From Cytophagaceae bacterium (GTDB lineage: Bacteria; Bacteroidota; Bacteroidia; Cytophagales; Cytophagaceae): 40,041 nt of DNA. The stretch lies in NCBI GenBank assembly GCA_025454925.1, contig JALONM010000040.1:1-40041 (forward strand), written 5' to 3'. Below, piece by piece: positions 34,964-40,041 of the stretch. Numbering within the stretch: the first letter of the stretch is position 1; each line of letters opens with the position of its first letter. The position numbers and the translations under genes were made by a program. The notes below the pieces were generated by a model, which was not told where the DNA came from, searched no databases, and worked only from the letters and a program-made list of their open reading frames with translations.

Positions 34964-37900
34964 ATGAAGAATGTGATTAATTATTTAATATCACTGTTAG
35001 TAATATTGGGTTTTTTTAATTTAAGAGGTCAAGGTTACATAGAAGCAATTGATGACACTTGTGTTATCAGTCCTGCGAACAATAGAGCAGATCTGATATT
35101 TACTATCCAAGTTAGGAACTTGACTAATGCTGCAAAAGACGATGTTTGGTCAGTTACAGCCTCTAACACCGTTGATGGTGATAATGTTCCCTTAAGTATT
35201 TCTGTCCTTGATATCCAAAATAATTTGACTCAAGCTCAGTTCCGATATTACAATGTAAGATGGGGAACTACTATAACAGTGAGAGTAGATTATTATGGTG
35301 ATTCGGATAATGATGGACAAAATGATGATTTATTATTTTGGAGAACTGAAACTTTTAAAGTACAAGTTAAACCTCCTTCTTTTTCACCCAATCAGACAGG
35401 TGTATTACAATTATTAAGTACACAAAGTGCAATTGATCTGGATCAATATTTTCAAACTCCTGATGGTGCAGAAGCAAACTATTCAATTAATACTCCAAAT
35501 TCGGACCCTAATCCTCTTAGTGGTGATCGGAACAAAATGCTTGATCCAAGTAAAATTCTTATTTTAGACCAAGAGTTTACTGTCACAAGTGAGGCAAATT
35601 ATGGTAGTGATACTTGGTGCACTAGTTCCTCATCACTAAGAGTTAAAGTAGTGGATGGCAGTTTGACGTTGCCAACTTTCTTACGACCGGTTGATCCTCT
35701 TCCTATTTGTAGTAAAGCCAATTCTTTTAATCTCTACGCAGTCTCTGGTACTTCTACAAGAATGAGAATTTTTCTGGACTATAGTGGAGACGGAGTTTTT
35801 CAGCCATCGGAAGCCTTGCAAACACTGCAAACAAGTTCCAATTATGATCCATTTACAGGGTCATACTTGTACGCATTTGCCATACAACCTCGCTTGTCTA
35901 CAAAAAATGCCTTAAAAGTCAGACTAGAAAAGTTTATTGAAGTTAATAGCAGCATAATAGAACTAGGTAATATTACGGGTTTTATTCCGATTACTCCGCA
36001 ACCTATTTTAAATGTCGTCGGATTCCCTGGCAAGAGCGCTATTTCAGAAGGTGATGACGTTTATATTTGTTCTGCAAGTTTGAGCGATATTACTATGCAA
36101 GGTTTTCCTTCTGGTGGTTATTTTGTAATTTATACCAAAAATAGTACAACACCAGTGTCATCAGCCTTTAAACTACCAATACCTGTATCAACAGCAGGGG
36201 ATGTGAAAGAGGATCGATTTACATTTTCGCCAAATGAAATATTTTCAGCATTACACTTAGGCAATAATAGATTGGATAGCTCTTTTCGAGTGGTCTATCA
36301 GTATCCAACCAATACTGTTGGTGCTTGCCCGGACCTGCTATCCTTTAACTTGCATTTCAGGGAAAAAATTCCCACTTCCTTCGAAATCTCTTCAGCATCT
36401 CCTTACTGCGATCAAACAGAGTTACAATTGAGGGCAATCGATACAATTCCTGGAAGTCTGTACCGTTGGGAGTTTTGGGATAAGGATGATAAAATTATCA
36501 ATCAATCGGGTACCAGCAATGCCAATAAATTGTATGCATATCAGTTTAGTAAACCTGGCAATTACAAAATAAGGTTATTAACTTTTGCAAATCCTACTTT
36601 TTTGTCAAATAATAAAAAATGCGACAATGATGTTTTACTTTCTGTTCCTTATGGAGCTAAACCGATTGCTAGCATAAAAGTATTAGGTTTGGAAGAAGGA
36701 AAGTTATCAACGTTTGTAGGTGGAAATAATTTAGTCCAGAACAATATTGAATCCAATAATGGAGACGATGTGATTGAATGGTTCTGGAAATTTGATACAC
36801 CAGAAGGTCCTATACCTCCTGTAAATGCTATTAACTATCGACGTGAAACTGGTAGAGTGGTTCAACATCCATTCAACACTGTTCGGCGCAATACCTACCG
36901 GGTAACCCTGGTCACCCGCGCTGGCTGGGGCTGCGCCGATACCGCCATCATCCGGGTGCCTGTATTTCCCAAGTATCCCATCACCAAGCCCAATGAACAG
37001 TCTTTGAATAAAGAATTTGAAGAGGATTTTGAAAATCCACTCGAAGCCAACGGATACTACCACAGCGGACAATATTCGGATACCTCTGTTTCCAGTTGGG
37101 TCAATCAAATTCCAGATGCCTCGGGTTTGAAAAAACTCAAAGGCTCCAGCCGGGTCTGGGGTACATTTAAAAATTATACAACTTCACTTTCGGATGCGTA
37201 CAACGACACCTCCGGCTATTACCGCAATGAAAAGTCATGGGTGGAAACGCCTTACTTCGATCTGGATTCTATCAATAAGCCGAGTATTAGTCTTGATTTG
37301 TTGAGTTATACCGATAACTTCTTCGATGGTGCCAACGTGCAGTATGCCATCATCAATCCTGTGGATACCTTCGGGCAGGAGGTATGGAAGAATGTGGGAG
37401 ATCCAGGCAATGGAGTAAATTGGTACAACTCCACGGCGATTGTTTCCAAGCCGGGTGGAGATTTTGAAGGATGGTCGGGTACTTTGGATACCAATTGGCG
37501 TCGGGCTTCCTATGCCTTGGAATCTATCATTGGTGACCAGAAGTACAATAAAGTCACTTCTCGTGTAAGGTTTCGCGTTGCCTTCGGTTCCAACGACGAT
37601 AACCTGCCTTTTAATTACGATGGCTTTGCCTTCGATAATCTGCGCATCGGTACACGCAATCGTTATACTGTAATTGAAGAATTTTTAAATTCTACCGCAC
37701 GTGATAATAATTCGGTTATGGCTATGCAGTTGGAAGACACTGCCGTCAACCAAGCGCTTCCCATCCGCTATTTCGTTGGTCATTTAGGGCAAGATCCTAT
37801 TAACGATGTCAACAAAGCAGATCCTAGCGCGAGGGCACTCTATTATGGGATCGACCGGATAGAGCGTGCGGTTATTGATGGGGTCGTTTATAAAGAAGAT

Positions 37901-38602
37901 GTTTTCAGTGCCTGGGGACCCAAAGAGTTCAATAAACGTATTCTAAACGTTTCTCCATTCGATATTAAATTTTCTGTTCAGGAGCAAAATGGCGCCTTAA
38001 TGGTCGGTGCGACGATTAAGCGAAAGGATCCTGGGGTACTCAACAACAGAGCCTTTGTGGTGCACCGGGCCATTCTGGAAGACGTAGGAATCGAATCCAA
38101 TGTGCTCCGCAAATTGTTACCCCATGCGGGCGGCCAGTACTATTCCAGTTATAACTGGAATAGCAATTTGGTAGTGCCTCCGATAGCTTTCAGGCCGTTT
38201 GCAGCGGTTCCTTCCCAGTACAAAATAGTGGTCTTTATTCAAGATGTAGAGACCAAGGAAATATACCAGGCGGGTATGGTTGAGCACAAAAATATAGCCT
38301 TGCAATCGGCAGCAGATCCTTCCATCACCCAGACCGGTCGTCAGGGGAGTACCCTCATTCCGGATGCTACGTTATATCCTCTGCCTGCAGAGGCCTTGAC
38401 TACCCTGGAGTTCAGCAGTCCATTGCAAGCAGGTTCTTTATACTCCATCCGCAACGCAATAGGAGTGGAGTTGGCTGCGGGTCAACTGAAGGAAGGAACG
38501 CTGGTTTCTGAATTGCCTACGTCCATGCTGGCCTCAGGGGTATACACCCTTGAAATAAAATCCGATGAGGATACACGTGTACTTCGTTTTATCAAGAAAT
38601 AA
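34964..38602 (+). CDS. large T9SS-secreted multi-domain protein with PKD-like regions
   Basis: 1212 residues. Signal peptide 1-23, then a long series of beta-rich extracellular segments; a PKD-like domain is likely around 570-665 (DDVIEWFWKFDTPEGP, NTYRVTLVTRAGWGCADTAII). From about 700 to 900 there is a jelly-roll-like region (EEDFENPLEANGYY, SWVETPYFDLDSINKPSISLDLLSYTD, YDGFAFDNLRIG) similar to MAM/concanavalin-like folds in Bacteroidota surface proteins. The end (about 1135-1212) is a T9SS sorting domain: ATLYPLPAEALTTLEF, SGVYTLEI and VLRFIKK. Base composition changes near 36890: before it the gene is AT-rich like the region to its left, after it GC is higher. It is followed by a lipoprotein gene 10 bp later. 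Confidence 0.8.
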   Translation: MKNVINYLISLLVILGFFNLRGQGYIEAIDDTCVISPANNRADLIFTIQVRNLTNAAKDDVWSVTASNTVDGDNVPLSISVLDIQNNLTQAQFRYYNVRWGTTITVRVDYYGDSDNDGQNDDLLFWRTETFKVQVKPPSFSPNQTGVLQLLSTQSAIDLDQYFQTPDGAEANYSINTPNSDPNPLSGDRNKMLDPSKILILDQEFTVTSEANYGSDTWCTSSSSLRVKVVDGSLTLPTFLRPVDPLPICSKANSFNLYAVSGTSTRMRIFLDYSGDGVFQPSEALQTLQTSSNYDPFTGSYLYAFAIQPRLSTKNALKVRLEKFIEVNSSIIELGNITGFIPITPQPILNVVGFPGKSAISEGDDVYICSASLSDITMQGFPSGGYFVIYTKNSTTPVSSAFKLPIPVSTAGDVKEDRFTFSPNEIFSALHLGNNRLDSSFRVVYQYPTNTVGACPDLLSFNLHFREKIPTSFEISSASPYCDQTELQLRAIDTIPGSLYRWEFWDKDDKIINQSGTSNANKLYAYQFSKPGNYKIRLLTFANPTFLSNNKKCDNDVLLSVPYGAKPIASIKVLGLEEGKLSTFVGGNNLVQNNIESNNGDDVIEWFWKFDTPEGPIPPVNAINYRRETGRVVQHPFNTVRRNTYRVTLVTRAGWGCADTAIIRVPVFPKYPITKPNEQSLNKEFEEDFENPLEANGYYHSGQYSDTSVSSWVNQIPDASGLKKLKGSSRVWGTFKNYTTSLSDAYNDTSGYYRNEKSWVETPYFDLDSINKPSISLDLLSYTDNFFDGANVQYAIINPVDTFGQEVWKNVGDPGNGVNWYNSTAIVSKPGGDFEGWSGTLDTNWRRASYALESIIGDQKYNKVTSRVRFRVAFGSNDDNLPFNYDGFAFDNLRIGTRNRYTVIEEFLNSTARDNNSVMAMQLEDTAVNQALPIRYFVGHLGQDPINDVNKADPSARALYYGIDRIERAVIDGVVYKEDVFSAWGPKEFNKRILNVSPFDIKFSVQEQNGALMVGATIKRKDPGVLNNRAFVVHRAILEDVGIESNVLRKLLPHAGGQYYSSYNWNSNLVVPPIAFRPFAAVPSQYKIVVFIQDVETKEIYQAGMVEHKNIALQSAADPSITQTGRQGSTLIPDATLYPLPAEALTTLEFSSPLQAGSLYSIRNAIGVELAAGQLKEGTLVSELPTSMLASGVYTLEIKSDEDTRVLRFIKK

Positions 38603-38612
38603 TCCGGCTGCC

Positions 38613-39803
38613 ATGAAATTGAAATCAACGTATCTGTTACTTGTAGTTTTGATCCTCAGCGGATTATCGTCTTGTAATAAAAATGAAAAAGTAAAACCCG
38701 CAGTGACCGGAAAATTCTTGAAGTTTTTTGGCAATGGAGGAATGAATGAAGCCGAATCGTTGGTGGAAACTTCCGATGGTTTTATTCTGGTAGGGTACAG
38801 CACCATGCTGGATCCGCAAAAGGAGCGCAACAAAGATATTTTCATCGTAAAAACCGATAAGAATGGTAACCGCCAATGGGAGCGTCGCTTGGCTTCGGAT
38901 TACGATGAACAGGCGCGCCATGTGCTATTGCTTGATGATCGCTTTCTTGTAACTGGCTATCGAAAAGATTCTACCGGAGATTCACAAGCGATAGTAGCAC
39001 AATACGATCTGGCTGGAAACTTGATAGGTGAAGTTCTATCCTTTGGAAGTAAAAATGTAAAGGAAGATGCCTATCATATTACCGCCTTGCCAGGGAATGA
39101 ATTTTTATTGTCGGGGGTACGCGATTCATCCGGACAGGTGAATATGTACCTCACCCGCATCAACCTGAGTGAAGATGTCATCTGGCAGCGCAATGTAGGA
39201 GTGCTCACTCAAAAAGATTCATTGAGCAAAGTGCTAACTACTTCCGATGGAAATTTATTGTGGTGTGGTACCGCCTGGCGTGCAGGAAACGTACAGGATG
39301 TGCGTTGCATCTTATCTACTCCGGAAGCTGGCTTGATATGGGCCTATGAATACGGATCACCGAATGTGAATGAATCGGGCCGCGATATTATCATTTCTCC
39401 CGATGGAGGTTTTGTGGTTACGGGTACCCAGGGTGCCGGGGCAAACCGGAAAATTATGGTAATGAAATTTGGTCAGAACGGATCCTTGCAGTGGACAAAA
39501 ACTCCTGCCTCCGGGGCAGGCGATGGCTATTCCATTCGCAATGTTTCCAACGGTGGATTTATCCTTACCGGACGCAAAGATATTGGTAATGAGAATACCG
39601 ACTTATTATTACTACGCCTGAACGCAGACGGGGAGCCTCTATGGGAGAAGCGTTTCGGCGGTACTCGTAACGATGCTGGTAAATCCGTGTTGGAAGCCAG
39701 TGATGGATTTTTTGCAGCGGCAGGCTATGCCGATATCTACGATAATGAAAATCATGTATTCTATTTTATCAAAGTAGATACGGACGGTAATTTGAACGAT
39801 TAA
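38613..39803 (+). CDS. lipoprotein with beta-propeller-like repeats
   Basis: 396 residues from ATG 38613; an upstream in-frame ATG at 38565 would overlap the previous gene and spoil the signal. The lipoprotein signal ends in LSSC (Cys21). The mature part contains about six repeats of about 50 residues with the pattern GFILVGYS, DIFIVKTDKNGNRQWERR, then GGFVVTGT, KIMVMKFGQNGSLQWTKT, GGFILTGR, LLLLRLNADGEPLWEKRFGG. This is like the delta-60 or propeller repeats found in many Bacteroidota lipoproteins. It is in one operon with the T9SS protein and may be its outer-membrane partner. A strong terminator follows. Confidence 0.82.
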   Translation: MKLKSTYLLLVVLILSGLSSCNKNEKVKPAVTGKFLKFFGNGGMNEAESLVETSDGFILVGYSTMLDPQKERNKDIFIVKTDKNGNRQWERRLASDYDEQARHVLLLDDRFLVTGYRKDSTGDSQAIVAQYDLAGNLIGEVLSFGSKNVKEDAYHITALPGNEFLLSGVRDSSGQVNMYLTRINLSEDVIWQRNVGVLTQKDSLSKVLTTSDGNLLWCGTAWRAGNVQDVRCILSTPEAGLIWAYEYGSPNVNESGRDIIISPDGGFVVTGTQGAGANRKIMVMKFGQNGSLQWTKTPASGAGDGYSIRNVSNGGFILTGRKDIGNENTDLLLLRLNADGEPLWEKRFGGTRNDAGKSVLEASDGFFAAAGYADIYDNENHVFYFIKVDTDGNLND

Positions 39804-39824
39804 TCACTTACTTTTTGAATAGGT

Positions 39825-39864
39825 ACGTCTCTCTGAATGCACTTTCGGAGAGACGTCTTTTTTT
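39825..39864 (+). terminator. intrinsic terminator after the propeller-like lipoprotein gene
   Basis: ACGTCTCTC (39825-39833) pairs with GAGAGACGT (39848-39856), then CTTTTTTTG. A strong Rho-independent terminator. On the minus strand there is no T-run, so it works mainly for the plus-strand operon. Confidence 0.85.
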
Positions 39865-39903
39865 GATTATCATCAAGATTATTCAATTGCTTTTCTGAAA
39901 AAT

Positions 39904-40041
39904 TTATTGACAACAATCGCATTCGACTCTAATATCTTCTTCAAACATTCTGGAATCGAAGTTGCTTTTGAAGGGTGGTAGTGGTTTGGCAAAACGATTT
40001 CCCTGGCACCGGAGTTTTTGGAGGTAGTCAAGTTTTTCGAT
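39904..40041 (-). CDS. C-terminal end of a protein with Cys-rich tail, partial at window edge
   Basis: 45 residues, then TAA at 39906-39904; the gene continues beyond the right edge. The frame is open over the full 138 bp, is charged and looks coding (IEKLDYLQKLRCQGNRF at the start, MFEEDIRVECDCCQ at the end). The last five residues CDCCQ are unusual. I do not recognise the family from this end. It converges on the operon to its left, with 39 bp from the terminator. Confidence 0.5.
   Translation of the reverse strand: MEKLDYLQKLRCQGNRFAKPLPPFKSNFDSRMFEEDIRVECDCCQ

Noticed and set aside
36731-37108. 125-residue minus-strand frame inside the 1212-residue gene
   Set aside because: Shadow; appears where GC rises and stop codons become rarer.

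Overview
This window looks like a chromosomal segment of a Bacteroidota bacterium, most likely from the Cytophagales or a related group. The grounds are an Alternative Complex III operon joined to an aa3-type oxidase operon, proteins ending in type IX secretion (T9SS) sorting domains, many lipoproteins with a signal peptidase II lipobox, a Bacteroidota-type promoter (TTTG-N19-TAnnTTTG), and no strong Shine-Dalgarno pattern. There are no rRNA or tRNA genes, CRISPR arrays or intact insertion sequences that I can see. The species cannot be named from the sequence alone.

Layout. At 1-2500 a small membrane protein faces a glycogen debranching enzyme. From 2496 to 3177 there is a regulatory gap with two copies of a dyad and a good promoter. 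From 3178 to 18810 comes one long respiratory operon: actABCDEF (quinol to cytochrome c/oxidase), coxB, coxA, ctaA and ctaB (heme O and heme A synthesis), two subunit III genes and a subunit IV gene, ending in a strong terminator. Only 22 nt beyond the terminator the assembly genes start: sco1, a DUF420 protein and a small CPNC membrane protein. From 20508 to 21713 there is a REP-like GC-rich hairpin, an HxlR regulator and a divergent nitroreductase gene broken by one base.

From 21968 to 28849 are surface and envelope genes: a T9SS protein with a CBM9-like domain, a T9SS protein of seven PPC-like repeats, a caspase-fold protein and a coupled lipoprotein. From 28850 to 33979, on the minus strand, lies a probable interbacterial toxin locus: a DUF4157 protein carrying a lytic transglycosylase, a peptidoglycan-binding-like segment and a Cys/His peptidase-like C-terminus, then two AT-rich lipoproteins that may be immunity proteins, then decayed coding fragments. 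From 33980 to 39803 are a perfect 55-bp tandem duplication, an Ig-like lipoprotein, a large T9SS protein with a compositional break and a beta-propeller-like lipoprotein. The end of another minus-strand gene enters at the right edge.

The most striking result is in the oxidase. Subunit II carries a C-terminal OmpA-like peptidoglycan-binding domain with its key Asp and Arg present, and one of the two subunit III proteins carries a complete PA14 domain inserted into a periplasmic loop. ActA also carries an extra N-terminal monoheme cytochrome c domain, while CoxB has no fused heme. Together these suggest (inference) a quinol oxidase supercomplex tethered to the cell wall or to periplasmic glycans, with its own built-in cytochrome shuttle.
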